A DNA stretch of 64,000 nucleotides from WHSO01 sp050485485 (lineage in GTDB: Bacteria; Pseudomonadota; Alphaproteobacteria; SMXQ01), in contig JBJHBM010000011.1 in the NCBI GenBank assembly GCA_050485485.1, positions 1-64,000 on the forward strand, written 5' to 3'. This document shows, piece after piece, positions 37,079-47,361 of the stretch (the stretch's first letter is position 1; every line of letters starts with the position of its first letter). The notes under the pieces are model-generated. The model had not been told where the DNA came from. It did not search any database and was given only the letters and a program-made list of their open reading frames with translations. The translations under genes were made by a program, and so were the position numbers.

Positions 37079-38427
37079 GCGAGGATGCCGTGACCGAAAC
37101 CGCCCGCCATAGCCTGCCCGACGCCGATACCGCGCGCGCCCATCTCGCGGCCTTCGACGGGCTCGCGGAGGCGCTGCCCGGCGCGGACGTGCCCTGGGTG
37201 GGTGCGCTCCGGACGCGCGCCTTCATGCGCTTCACCGAGCAGGGCCTGCCGACGCGCCGCCTCGAGGACTGGAAGTTCACCGGCCTCGACGTGCTCGCGC
37301 GCGCGGCCTTCGCGCCCGAGGCCCCCGGCACCGGGGCGCTCCCCGACGCCGCGTTCCTGGACGCCCTCGCCCCGCTCCCGGACGCGCTCAGGCTCGTGTT
37401 CGTGAACGGCGCCTTCCGCCCCGAGCTGTCGGAAACCCACGACGCGCCGGGCGTGCGCGTCGCGCCGCTCTCGGCCCGGCTCGCGGCCGGCGACGGCGCG
37501 CTCGAAGGGTGGATCGACGCCGGCGGCGCGCCCGCGCGCGCGCTGGTGGCGCTCAACGCCGCCTTCATGACGGACGGCGCCGCGATCGTGCTCGACTACG
37601 GCGCCACGCTGGCGCGCCCCGTGGTGCTGCTGTTCCTCACGGGCGGCGACGGCCGCGCGGCGCACGTGCGCAACGTGGTCGCGCTCGGCGCCGATGCCGA
37701 GGCCCGCGTGATCGAGGTCCACGCCACCCTGCCCGGCGCCGCGCCGGCCTTCGCCAACGCCGTCACCGACCTGCGTCTCGGCCCCGGCGCCCGCCTCCAC
37801 CACGGCCGCGTCGCGGCGGAGGCGCCGGGCGCGCTGCACCATTCCTACGCCGCCGCCGCCGTAGAGCGCGGCGCGCGCTACGCGAGCCTCGCGCTTACCG
37901 TGGGCGGCGACCTCGTCCGGCTCGAAAGCGACGTGACCTTCGCCGGCCCGCGCGCCGAGGCCCAGCTTCTCGGCGCCTATCTCGCGCGCGGGCGCCAGCA
38001 CATGGACCACACCACCCGGGTCCGCCACGCCCATCCCCATTGCGCCACCGAGGAACTGTTCAAGGGCGCGCTGGAGGACCGCGCGCACGGCGTGTTCCAG
38101 GGCCTGATCCGGGTCGAGCCCCACGCGGTCGGCACCGACGCGCGCCAGCAGAACCGCAACCTGCTGCTGTCGTCCCGCGCCGTCGCCGACAGCAAGCCGG
38201 AGCTCGAAATCCTCGCCGATGACGTGAAGTGCAGCCACGGCGCGACCGTGGGCGACCTCGACGCCGACGAGCTGTTCTACCTCGCCGCGCGCGGGATCGC
38301 GCCCGCCGACGCGCGCCGCCTGCTGGTGGCGGGCTTTGTCGAGGACGTGACCGGGCGCGCCGCCGATCCCGCCGTGCGCGCCGTCGCCGAGGCCCACGCG
38401 CGCCACTGGCTCGGGGAGGAACCGTGA
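37075..38427 (+). CDS. sufD: Fe-S cluster assembly protein SufD
   Basis: 450 residues, SufB paralog with the shared beta-helix core. Typical motifs: RRLEDWKFTG near the start, HMDHTTRVRHAHPHCATEELFKG and NRNLLLSSRAVADSKPELEI with the conserved His, and ELFYLAARGI. Partner of SufB in SufBC2D. Start ATG overlaps the sufC stop; the stop shares one base with the sufS start. Confidence 0.95.
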
Positions 38428-39689
38428 TGTCCGCCGCCACCGAAACCGCCCTCGCCGCCGCCCCACGCGCCGATTTCGACGTCGCCCGCGTGCGCGCCGA
38501 CTTCCCGATCCTGTCGGAGCTGGTGCGCGGCAGGCCGTTCGCCTATCTCGACACCGCCGCCTCGGCCCAGAAGCCGCGCGCCGTGATCGACGCGATCGCG
38601 CGCACCTACACCCGCGAATACGCCAACGTCCATCGCGGCGTCCATTACATGTCGGAGCGCACCACGGTCGCCTACGACGGCGTGCGCGAAAAGGTGCGCG
38701 CCTTCGTCAACGCCGCCGACGCGGACGAGATCGTCTTCACCTCCGGCACCACCGACGCGATCAACCTCGTGGCGCAGGCCTGGGGCCGCGCCTTCCTCGG
38801 CCCCGGCGACGAGGTGCTGATCACCGAAATGGAGCACCACTCCAACATCGTGCCGTGGCAGATGCTGCGCGACGAGAAGGGCGTCGTCCTCAAGGTCGTG
38901 CCTTTCCGCGACGACGGCGCGCTCGACATGGACGCCTTCCGCGCGCTGCTGACCGAACGGACCAGGCTGGTCGCGGTCGTGCAGGTCTCCAACGCGCTCG
39001 GCACCGTCAATCCGGTCGCGGAGATCTGCCGCCTCGCCCACGAGGCGGGCGCGCTCGCGCTGGTGGACGGTGCCCAGGGGGCACCCCACGGCCGCACCGA
39101 CGTGCGCGCGATGGGGGCCGACTTCTACGCCTTCTCCGGCCACAAGCTCTACGGCCCCACCGGCACCGGCGTGCTCTACGCTCGCAAGGCGCTGCTGGAG
39201 GCGATGCCCCCCTGGAAGGGCGGCGGCGACATGATCCGCTCCGTCACCTTCGCCCATACCGAATACGCGGCGCCCCCTCACAAGTTCGAGGCCGGCACGC
39301 CCAACATCGCCGGCGTGATCGGGCTCGGCGCCGCGATCGACTGGTTCTCCGGGATCGGCCCCGAGGCCGCCGCCGCCCACGAGCGCGACGTGCTGGCCTA
39401 CGGCACCGCGCGGCTCGCGGAACTGCCCGGCCTGCGGCTGATCGGCACGGCGCCCGAGAAGGCGGCGGTGCTGTCCTTCGTGCTCGACTACGCCCACCCC
39501 CACGACGTCGGCACCATCCTCGACCGCGAGGGCGTGGCGATCCGCACCGGGCATCACTGCGCGCAGCCGGTGATGGAGCATTACGACGTGGCCGCCACGG
39601 CGCGCGCGTCCCTCGGCGTCTATTCGACGCGGGAGGACATCGACGCGCTGGTGGCCGGCATCGAGAAAGTACGGGAGATGTTCGCCTGA
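38427..39689 (+). CDS. sufS: cysteine desulfurase SufS
   Basis: 420 residues, PLP aminotransferase class V. PLP Lys240 in FSGHKLYGPTG, substrate Cys378 in RTGHHCAQP, and the DGAQ strand before it. Supplies persulfide sulfur, here presumably to SufU encoded next door. ATG 38427 has GGAGG at good distance; a GTG codon just before it is unlikely. It overlaps neighbouring genes by one base on each side. Confidence 0.95.
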   Translation: MSAATETALAAAPRADFDVARVRADFPILSELVRGRPFAYLDTAASAQKPRAVIDAIARTYTREYANVHRGVHYMSERTTVAYDGVREKVRAFVNAADADEIVFTSGTTDAINLVAQAWGRAFLGPGDEVLITEMEHHSNIVPWQMLRDEKGVVLKVVPFRDDGALDMDAFRALLTERTRLVAVVQVSNALGTVNPVAEICRLAHEAGALALVDGAQGAPHGRTDVRAMGADFYAFSGHKLYGPTGTGVLYARKALLEAMPPWKGGGDMIRSVTFAHTEYAAPPHKFEAGTPNIAGVIGLGAAIDWFSGIGPEAAAAHERDVLAYGTARLAELPGLRLIGTAPEKAAVLSFVLDYAHPHDVGTILDREGVAIRTGHHCAQPVMEHYDVAATARASLGVYSTREDIDALVAGIEKVREMFA

Positions 39690-40156
39690 TGTCGGACCTG
39701 CGCGACCTCTACCAGGAAGTGATCCTCGACCATTCCAAGCACCCGAGGAACTTCGGCCACATCGAAGGGGCGAACCGCGACGCCAAGGGCCACAACCCGC
39801 TGTGCGGCGACCGCGTCGAGATCTGGGCCGAGGTCACAGACGGGCGCATCAAGGACGTGAGCTTCGAGGGCCGCGGCTGCGCCATCTCGATGGCGTCGGC
39901 CTCGCTGATGACGGAGCTCCTCAAGGGGCGCTCCCTGGAGGAGGCGGCCGCGCTGTTCGACCGCTTCCACGCGGTCGTCACCGGCAACGGCGAGATCGGC
40001 GACGACGAGGCCGAAAGCGGCGACGGCGGGCTCGACAAGCTGCGCGTCCTCGCGGGCGTGCGCGACTACCCCATGCGGGTCAAGTGCGCGACCCTCGCCT
40101 GGCACACGCTCAAGGCGGCGCTCGACAAGGCGGCCGAGACGGTCGTGACGGAGTAG
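39689..40156 (+). CDS. sufU: SufU-type iron-sulfur scaffold/sulfurtransferase
   Basis: 155 residues of the NifU-N/IscU fold. Zn or cluster ligands Cys39, Asp41 (NPLCGDR), Cys64 (GRGCAIS) and Cys133 (VKCATLAWHTL) are all present, in the SufU spacing with the insert between the second and third strands. SufU accepts sulfur from SufS. The combination sufS-sufU replaces SufE in this operon. Confidence 0.9.
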   Translation: MSDLRDLYQEVILDHSKHPRNFGHIEGANRDAKGHNPLCGDRVEIWAEVTDGRIKDVSFEGRGCAISMASASLMTELLKGRSLEEAAALFDRFHAVVTGNGEIGDDEAESGDGGLDKLRVLAGVRDYPMRVKCATLAWHTLKAALDKAAETVVTE

Positions 40157-40162
40157 CGGACG

Positions 40163-40543
40163 ATGACGGAAGAACGTTCGGACATGATGGACGAGAGCGC
40201 GGCGGCCGGCGCGCCGGCCGCGCCCCTGCCCGTGGGCGACGGCGGCCTGCACGACCAGATAATCGAGATTCTGGCGACCGTGTACGACCCCGAGATTCCG
40301 GTCAACATCTACGAACTCGGCCTGATCTACGGGCTCGACGTGAGCGAGGACGGCGACGTCACCGTGACCATGACGCTGACCACGCCCAACTGCCCGGTCG
40401 CCGAATCCATGCCGGGCGAGGTCGAGAGCAAGGTCGGCGCGGTGCCGGGCGTGCGCCACGTGGACGTCAACCTCGTGTGGGAACCGCCGTGGACGCCCGA
40501 GCGCATGTCCGAGGCGGCCCGCCTCGAGCTCGGATTCATCTAG
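40163..40543 (+). CDS. sufT: SufT-type (DUF59/MIP18) Fe-S assembly protein
   Basis: 126 residues. MIP18 domain with the conserved DPEIPVNIYELGLIY and TTPNCPVAE, whose Cys is the family's key residue. Helps mature Fe-S proteins late in assembly. The first 35 residues are a low-complexity Ala/Gly/Pro extension. Six bases after the sufU stop. Confidence 0.88.
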   Translation: MTEERSDMMDESAAAGAPAAPLPVGDGGLHDQIIEILATVYDPEIPVNIYELGLIYGLDVSEDGDVTVTMTLTTPNCPVAESMPGEVESKVGAVPGVRHVDVNLVWEPPWTPERMSEAARLELGFI

Positions 40544-40569
40544 GTAAAGCGAAGGAAGCGGAGGCGACC

Positions 40570-40920
40570 ATGACCGAAGCCACGCAGCGCGCCAATCCCC
40601 TCACCCTCACCGACAAGGCGGCGGCCCAGGTGAACCGCATCCTCGCCAATGCCGATGGCCCAGTGAAGGGGCTGTGGATCGGCGTCAGCGAGGGCGGCTG
40701 CTCGGGCAAGACCTACAAGATGGACTATGCCCGCGACATCAAGCCCGCCGACATGGTGATCGAGGACAAGGGCGTGACCATCGTGATCGACGCGCTGGCC
40801 TCGCTCTACCTGTTCGGGACCGAGATCGACTACGAGGACACGCCCCTCAAGGCCGGCTTCGTGTTCCGCAACCCCAACGAGACCGGCCGCTGCGGCTGCG
40901 GCGAAAGCTTCAGCGTGTAG
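40570..40920 (+). CDS. sufA: HesB/IscA-type iron-sulfur carrier
   Basis: 116 residues, A-type carrier. Ligands Cys44 (GGCSGKTY), Cys108 and Cys110 (GRCGCGESF). Transfers assembled clusters to apoproteins. Last gene of the SUF operon, followed by a convergent hypothetical gene only 16 bases away. Confidence 0.93.
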   Translation: MTEATQRANPLTLTDKAAAQVNRILANADGPVKGLWIGVSEGGCSGKTYKMDYARDIKPADMVIEDKGVTIVIDALASLYLFGTEIDYEDTPLKAGFVFRNPNETGRCGCGESFSV

Positions 40921-40936
40921 GGGAAAATCGGGAGGC

Positions 40937-41395
40937 CTACTGAATCCGGCTGCCGTCCGGGGCCATGGTGTCCTTGAGCTTGTCGATCCAGGCGCGGCAG
41001 AACCGGCGGCGCTTGTCCGGCGCCATCCCCTCGATGGCGGTCACGAACTCGGCGAAGTCCGCCTGTACCGCCTCCCCGGTCCCGGCGACCGCGTTGAAAT
41101 AGACCCACAGCACGATGCCCTCGGGCCAGACGCTTTCCCCGGTCGCCTCCACGAAGGCCCCGTGCGCGAGAACCAGCTGCGGCAGGGAGCCGGCGCTCTT
41201 GGGCACCTCGGGTTTCGGCGCCGCCACGCCGCCGCGCGCCATTCTGGCCTCGCGCAGCAGGCCATCGGCCCGGGAGGCCAGCGCCGTGACGGCGGCCTCG
41301 TCCTCGCCTTCGAAGAACAGCCGGATCGCCGCCGCCAACAGCCTCCGGGCGGTTTCCGAGTCCGTATCGAGTCCTGTTCTGATGTCCTCACTCAC
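40937..41395 (-). CDS. conserved hypothetical protein
   Basis: 152 residues, acidic N terminus, mostly helical by composition, with a Pro/Lys linker near residue 65 (APKPEVPKSAG). No recognisable catalytic motif, signal peptide or membrane segment. C-terminal part FVTAIEGMAPDKRRRFCRAWIDKLKD looks like a helix-rich binding domain. On the same strand as dusA, 27 bases after its stop, so the two may be co-transcribed. Function unknown. Confidence 0.6.
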   Translation of the reverse strand: MSEDIRTGLDTDSETARRLLAAAIRLFFEGEDEAAVTALASRADGLLREARMARGGVAAPKPEVPKSAGSLPQLVLAHGAFVEATGESVWPEGIVLWVYFNAVAGTGEAVQADFAEFVTAIEGMAPDKRRRFCRAWIDKLKDTMAPDGSRIQ

Positions 41396-41422
41396 CGGAT
41401 ACCTCCTCGATCCTGCATGTGC

Positions 41423-42484
41423 CTAGATACCCTGCGCCGCGGCCTCGGCGGGGGCGCCCGCCGGGGCGTCGAGCGCCTCGGCCGGAACTTTCGCCGCCGC
41501 CCGGATCAGCACCTCGGGCCCCGCGCCCTTGAGATGGGCCGTCTCGGCGATGTGGCGGCGCCAAGCACGCGCGCCGGGCACGTTCTGGAACAGTCCCAGC
41601 ATGTGCCGCGTGACGTCGTGGGCGCGCCCGCCGCGCGCGACGTGGGCCTCGATATAGTCCGCCATGCGCGCGATCACGGCGCGGCGCGTGAGACGCGCGG
41701 GCGGATCGCCGAACACGCGCGCATCCGCCTGCGCCAGCATCCATGGATCGTGATAGGCGGCGCGGCCGATCATCGCCCCGTCCACCCGGCCGAGCCGGGC
41801 GAGCGCATCGTCGAGAGAGGCGACGCCACCGTTGATGACGATCTCGAGCTCCGGGCTCTCACGCTTGAGCCGGTACACATCCTCGGGCCGCAGCGGCGGA
41901 ATCTCGCGGTTCTCCTTGGGGCTCAGGCCGGCGAGGATCGCGATACGGGCATGAACGGCGAAGGAAGTCACCCCGCCCTTGCGCACCGTGGCCACGAAAC
42001 CGGCGAGATGGTCATAGCTCTCCCGTCCGTCGATGCCGATGCGGCACTTGACCGTGACCGGCAGGCCGCCCTCACGCATTGCGGCGACGCAGTCCGCCAC
42101 CAGCGCGGCCTCCGCCATCAGGCAGGCGCCGAAACGGCCGACCTGCACCCGGTCGGAGGGGCAGCCGACGTTGAGGTTGATCTCGTCGTAGCCCGTCTCG
42201 GCGGCGATCCGGGCGACGGCGGCGAGCGCCGCCGGGTCCGAGCCCCCCACCTGCAGGGCCACCGGATGCTCGGCCGGGTCGAAGCCCAGGAGGCGCGCGC
42301 GGTCGCCGTGGAGGATCGCGCCGGTCGTGATCATCTCGGTATAGAGCAGGGTGCGGCGCGTGATCGCGCGCAGGAAATAGCGCTCGTGGCGGTCGGTCCA
42401 GTCCATCATGGGCGCGACCGAGAGCCGCCGGTCGGGCCCCCCGCCGGCGCGCAGGGTCCGCCCTCGCGCGCGCAATCCGTTCAT
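41423..42484 (-). CDS. dusA: tRNA-dihydrouridine synthase A
   Basis: 353 residues. FMN barrel with SVAPMMDWTDRHERYF at the start (family A signature), the catalytic Cys in LNVGCPSDRVQ, and later INGGVASLDDA and MIGRAAYHDPW. Reduces uridines 20/20a in the tRNA D loop with NADPH. The C-terminal helical tRNA-binding domain contains HMLGLFQNVPGARAWRRHI. A roughly 25-residue Ala/Pro tail is extra. Confidence 0.93.
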   Translation of the reverse strand: MNGLRARGRTLRAGGGPDRRLSVAPMMDWTDRHERYFLRAITRRTLLYTEMITTGAILHGDRARLLGFDPAEHPVALQVGGSDPAALAAVARIAAETGYDEINLNVGCPSDRVQVGRFGACLMAEAALVADCVAAMREGGLPVTVKCRIGIDGRESYDHLAGFVATVRKGGVTSFAVHARIAILAGLSPKENREIPPLRPEDVYRLKRESPELEIVINGGVASLDDALARLGRVDGAMIGRAAYHDPWMLAQADARVFGDPPARLTRRAVIARMADYIEAHVARGGRAHDVTRHMLGLFQNVPGARAWRRHIAETAHLKGAGPEVLIRAAAKVPAEALDAPAGAPAEAAAQGI

Positions 42485-42605
42485 CGCGTTCCGTCCGCTC
42501 CCTCGTGGCCCGCCGCGCGGGCCGCGACTGTGATGCCGTTACGCATGATATAGTGCCCGGGCGCGCCGAGGTGAACGCCCGATCGGTGCCCGGAGTCCTG
42601 CCGCC

Positions 42606-43076
42606 GTGATCTTTTTCGCCTTCCTGCTGACGGTGTTCGCCGCGACCACCCTCGCCGCGCGCCTGGGCGTCGCCGCCTTCGCCGGAATTCCGACGCGGAT
42701 GCGCTGGAGCCTCGCTGCCGCGCTGCTGTTCTTCGGCACCGATCATCTCGTGAACCCCGGCCGCTATCTGCCGATGATGCCGGACTTCGTGCCGTTCCCC
42801 TACGAGGTGGTCCTGTTCACGGGGCTGTGCGAGATCGCCGGGGCGGTCGGCCTCCTGGTGCCGCGCCTGCGCCGCCTCGCCGGTATCCTGCTCGCCGTCT
42901 ATTTCGTCTGCGTGTTCCCCGCCAACATAAAAAATGCCATTGAAGGCCTTGATGTAGAAGGACTCCCGGCCGCCGCCTGGTACTACTGGGTACGGCTCCT
43001 GTTCCAGCCCCTGGCGATCTGGTGGGCGTTGCGGGCGGCCGAGGTGATCGGCCCCTGGCGGCGGCCGGCGGGCTAG
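42606..43076 (+). CDS. DoxX-like integral membrane protein
   Basis: 156 residues with four predicted membrane helices; GTG start with GGAG upstream. Layout and residues (FFGTDHLVNPGRYLPMMPDFVP and GLCEIAGAVGLLVPRLRRLAGILLAVYF) match DoxX/DUF417-type four-helix proteins of unknown, possibly redox-linked, role. Its stop overlaps that of the convergent FAD oxidoreductase gene by 4 bases. Confidence 0.7.
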   Translation: MIFFAFLLTVFAATTLAARLGVAAFAGIPTRMRWSLAAALLFFGTDHLVNPGRYLPMMPDFVPFPYEVVLFTGLCEIAGAVGLLVPRLRRLAGILLAVYFVCVFPANIKNAIEGLDVEGLPAAAWYYWVRLLFQPLAIWWALRAAEVIGPWRRPAG

Positions 43077-44218
43077 GAAACTCTCTCCCCGAGCGCTTCC
43101 AGCACCATATCGGCGATGGCGAGCGAGGCGGTCAGGCCCGGGCTCTCGATCCCGTAGAGGTTGACGAGGCCGGGAACGCCGTGGCCGGCGGGACCCTGGA
43201 TCACGAAGTCGGCGGCGGGCTCCCCCCGCGCCTGAATCTTGGGCCGGACGCCCGCGTAGGCCGGCGCCAGCGCGCCGTCCGGCAACCCCGGCCAGTAGGT
43301 GCGGACGGCGGCGTAGAATCCCTCTCCCCGCGCCGGGTCCACGTCGTAGCCGGGCGCCGCCACCCATTCCACGTCGGGGCCGAACTTGGCCTGGCCGGCG
43401 AGGTCGAGGGTGAGGTGGACGCCGAGGCCCGCCTGCTCGGGCGCCGGATAGATCAGGTGCGTGAAGGGCGCCCGCCCGGCAAGCGCGAAATAGCTGCCCT
43501 TGGCGAAATGGAGCGGCGGCACCGATACCGGATCGAGCCCCCGGAGCGCGCGCGCCACCGGCTGGGCCGAGAGGCCGGCCGAATTCACCACCTCGCGCGC
43601 GCGCAGCGTCGTGGGCTCGGCGCCGCCGACTTCCAGCAGAATGCCGCCGTCCGTCACCTCGCCGCCCGTCACGGGGCTTTCGAGCGCCACCACCGCGCCC
43701 GCGTTCTCGGCGTCGCCCTGGTAGGCGAGCATCAGCCCGTGGCTGTCGATGATGCCGGTGGAGGGCGACAGCAGCGCGGCGACGCACTCGAGCGCGGGTT
43801 CCAGCGCGCGCGCCTCGGCGCCGTCGAGCCAGCGGATGTCGGCGACGCCGTTGGCGCGCGCCTTGGCCTCGAGGTCGCGGAGCCCGGCGATCTGGGCCTG
43901 GTCGGTGGCGACGATCAGCTTGCCGCAGCGCCGGTGGCCGACCCCGCGCGCGGCGCAGTAGGGATAGAGCCGCTCCCGCCCGGCGACGCAGAGGCGCGCC
44001 TTCAGGCTGCCCTTCGGATAGTAGATGCCGGCGTGGATCACCTCGGAATTGCGCGAGGACGTGCCGGTGCCGATGGCGTCGGCCGCCTCCAGCACGACCA
44101 CCTCGCGCCCGGCGAGGGCGAGCGCGCGCGCCACCGCGAGCCCCACCACGCCCGCGCCGATCACAGCCGCGTCGATCCTGTCCGGAATTGCGCCCTCCCG
44201 CCTCACGGTACGGCGCAC
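43073..44218 (-). CDS. FAD-dependent oxidoreductase (DAO/L-2-hydroxyglutarate oxidase-like)
   Basis: 381 residues. Dinucleotide-binding AVIGAGVVGLAVARALAL and Glu in VVLEAADAIG at the N terminus; SSRNSEVIHAGIYYPKGSLKARLC is the signature of the LhgO-type subgroup; near the C terminus LVNLYGIESPGLTASLAIA. Likely oxidises a 2-hydroxy acid and passes electrons to the quinone pool or oxygen. Start is GTG 44218 after a purine-rich stretch; a GTG at 44206 is an alternative. Confidence 0.85.
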   Translation of the reverse strand: MRRTVRREGAIPDRIDAAVIGAGVVGLAVARALALAGREVVVLEAADAIGTGTSSRNSEVIHAGIYYPKGSLKARLCVAGRERLYPYCAARGVGHRRCGKLIVATDQAQIAGLRDLEAKARANGVADIRWLDGAEARALEPALECVAALLSPSTGIIDSHGLMLAYQGDAENAGAVVALESPVTGGEVTDGGILLEVGGAEPTTLRAREVVNSAGLSAQPVARALRGLDPVSVPPLHFAKGSYFALAGRAPFTHLIYPAPEQAGLGVHLTLDLAGQAKFGPDVEWVAAPGYDVDPARGEGFYAAVRTYWPGLPDGALAPAYAGVRPKIQARGEPAADFVIQGPAGHGVPGLVNLYGIESPGLTASLAIADMVLEALGERVS

Positions 44219-44237
44219 ATAACCCTACCCTTTCCCC

Positions 44238-44299
44238 GTCATCGCCGGGCTCGACCCGGCGATCCGTTGGATGGTGCCCGGATCAAGTCCGGGCATGAC
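44238..44299. repeat. REP/BIME-like double palindrome
   Basis: Two short hairpins, CGCCGGG-CTCGA-CCCGGCG and GCCCGGA-TCAAG-TCCGGGC, stand back to back and are bounded by GTCAT at one end and ATGAC at the other. It lies in the intergenic space before typA. A single-hairpin relative with the same GTCATGCCCGG opening is at 53763. Typical of dispersed alphaproteobacterial extragenic repeats. Confidence 0.7.
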
Positions 44300-44650
44300 G
44301 AAAACCGTTCGGGTATTCGCGCGCCTAGCTTTCCGGGGGATATAGGACCGCGATCGGGCAAGGGTCAACGGCGATGGCGACGGGCAGGCCCAGGCCCTGG
44401 TCCCGGGCCTGCTGCCGGGGCCAGGCCGGCGATGGGAGGGCGGCGGGACGGAGTCCCCCACGCGGGCCCCCGCCCCGCCACGGAAAAAGCGCCCGCGCGG
44501 CCCCGGGCCGGCCCCGCCGGCCTTGCCAAAGCGCGCGGAATCACTATGTTTGCGGCCTACTCGACCCCGGGCCCGCCCGGGCCCGACCCGGCCCCGCCCC
44601 CGCGCGCGCATCCCGCGCGCCGGACGGCCCGCCCGACCCGACCGGATTCC

Positions 44651-46492
<1,842 letters not shown>

Positions 46493-46502
46493 GGGCCGAG
46501 GA

Positions 46503-46557
46503 GAGCGGCTAACCCTTAATCAGCGGGCCCAAGGTTCGAGTCCTTTTGCGCCCACCA
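46503..46557 (+). pseudogene. 3' remnant of a tRNA (tRNA-Lys-like), candidate attachment-site scar
   Basis: The segment reads like the 3' two-thirds of a tRNA: GAGC of the D stem, an anticodon-arm region CCCTTAATCAGCGG (CTT would be Lys), T arm AAGG-TTCGAGT-CCTT, acceptor strand TGCGCCC and CCACCA end. No matching 5' half (GGGCGCA...) precedes it; the typA stop is 10 bases upstream. The anticodon stem no longer pairs well, so it is a scar, not a working tRNA. It borders the lower-GC stretch that begins just downstream. In the simple tRNA-integration model this orientation puts the element on the typA side, so the relation to the accessory genes is uncertain. Confidence 0.6.
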
Positions 46558-46689
46558 ATTCCGATACAAAACCGGGCACTCCGGCGGCGCCACAGCGCTG
46601 CCGGAGCCCATGACGCCGCCAGGACGGCGCGACCTTGCCGCCCATAACATACCGACCATCGCAGCGGTGAATCGATTCTGAAACTCGGT

Positions 46690-47361
46690 TCAAGATCTCA
46701 GATCAATCCATAGGTGATGTAGCTTGAACGGCGAGATATCGAACGAACGTTCCAGAACATGTTCAAGGCGGTTTGTACTTCCGGCATTCCAGGCGCCAAC
46801 CAAAATTAGCTCGGGAAGGGAATTCGTTTTGCAGCCGCCATTCACCTCCAGAAGCACGTCCTTTTCGTCCATGCTTTGCCAGTAGCCTATCATGGCGCCG
46901 CTTTGCATGAGCTTCGCGTATGCCCATTCCGGGTCCCGGAATCTCGCAATGCCGTGATTACTGTAGTTCAGATTGAGCACCCAATCGGCACGTGAAGGTT
47001 TCCCAAGACGCTTGCATTCGACGACGAACTGCTTGCTGCTGCGTTGGGGTTCCGGTTCGTAACGGTCCAGAAAAATCCACTGAAAATCCGGACGCTTTTG
47101 TTCCCGCTTCGCCCGAGCTTCATCATCAGGATCGGGTTGATTGTTGCACTCCGTGACCGGGGCGATTTCATCGTCGGGATACAGCTCGCGGCTCGCCGCG
47201 AGCAGGCAAAAATAGAGCCGGCGATTAAGCTCGATTTCCGTCTCGGGAAGATCGTCCTCGTCCCTCAGCAGAGACAAGGCGCGGTCGATAATCGACAGGC
47301 ATTTCGCCTCGCGCGCAGCCCAAAGCTTGTGTGTCAGGAGCTGCAAGGTCCCCGCCTTCAT
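46690..47361 (-). CDS. PD-(D/E)XK nuclease-like protein next to a DNA methylase
   Basis: 223 residues. A nuclease core is suggested by Asp92 in RPDFQWIF and Glu115-x-Lys117 in FVVECKRLG, with an upstream Glu46 in a helix. This is the arrangement of many restriction endonucleases. The ATG overlaps the stop of the methylase by 4 bases (ATGA), so the pair is translationally coupled and probably functions together. Base composition is clearly lower in G+C than neighbouring core genes. No specificity can be inferred. Confidence 0.65.
   Translation of the reverse strand: MKAGTLQLLTHKLWAAREAKCLSIIDRALSLLRDEDDLPETEIELNRRLYFCLLAASRELYPDDEIAPVTECNNQPDPDDEARAKREQKRPDFQWIFLDRYEPEPQRSSKQFVVECKRLGKPSRADWVLNLNYSNHGIARFRDPEWAYAKLMQSGAMIGYWQSMDEKDVLLEVNGGCKTNSLPELILVGAWNAGSTNRLEHVLERSFDISPFKLHHLWIDLRS

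Noticed and set aside
42072..43787. Minus-strand frame of 571 codons across dusA, the DoxX-like and the oxidoreductase genes
   Set aside because: It overlaps three well-supported genes in other frames and its Arg/Gly/Ala-rich product matches nothing.
43022..44650. Upstream extension of the typA frame (over 500 extra codons)
   Set aside because: It runs antisense through the FAD oxidoreductase gene and has no domain. The conserved TypA start is at 44651.
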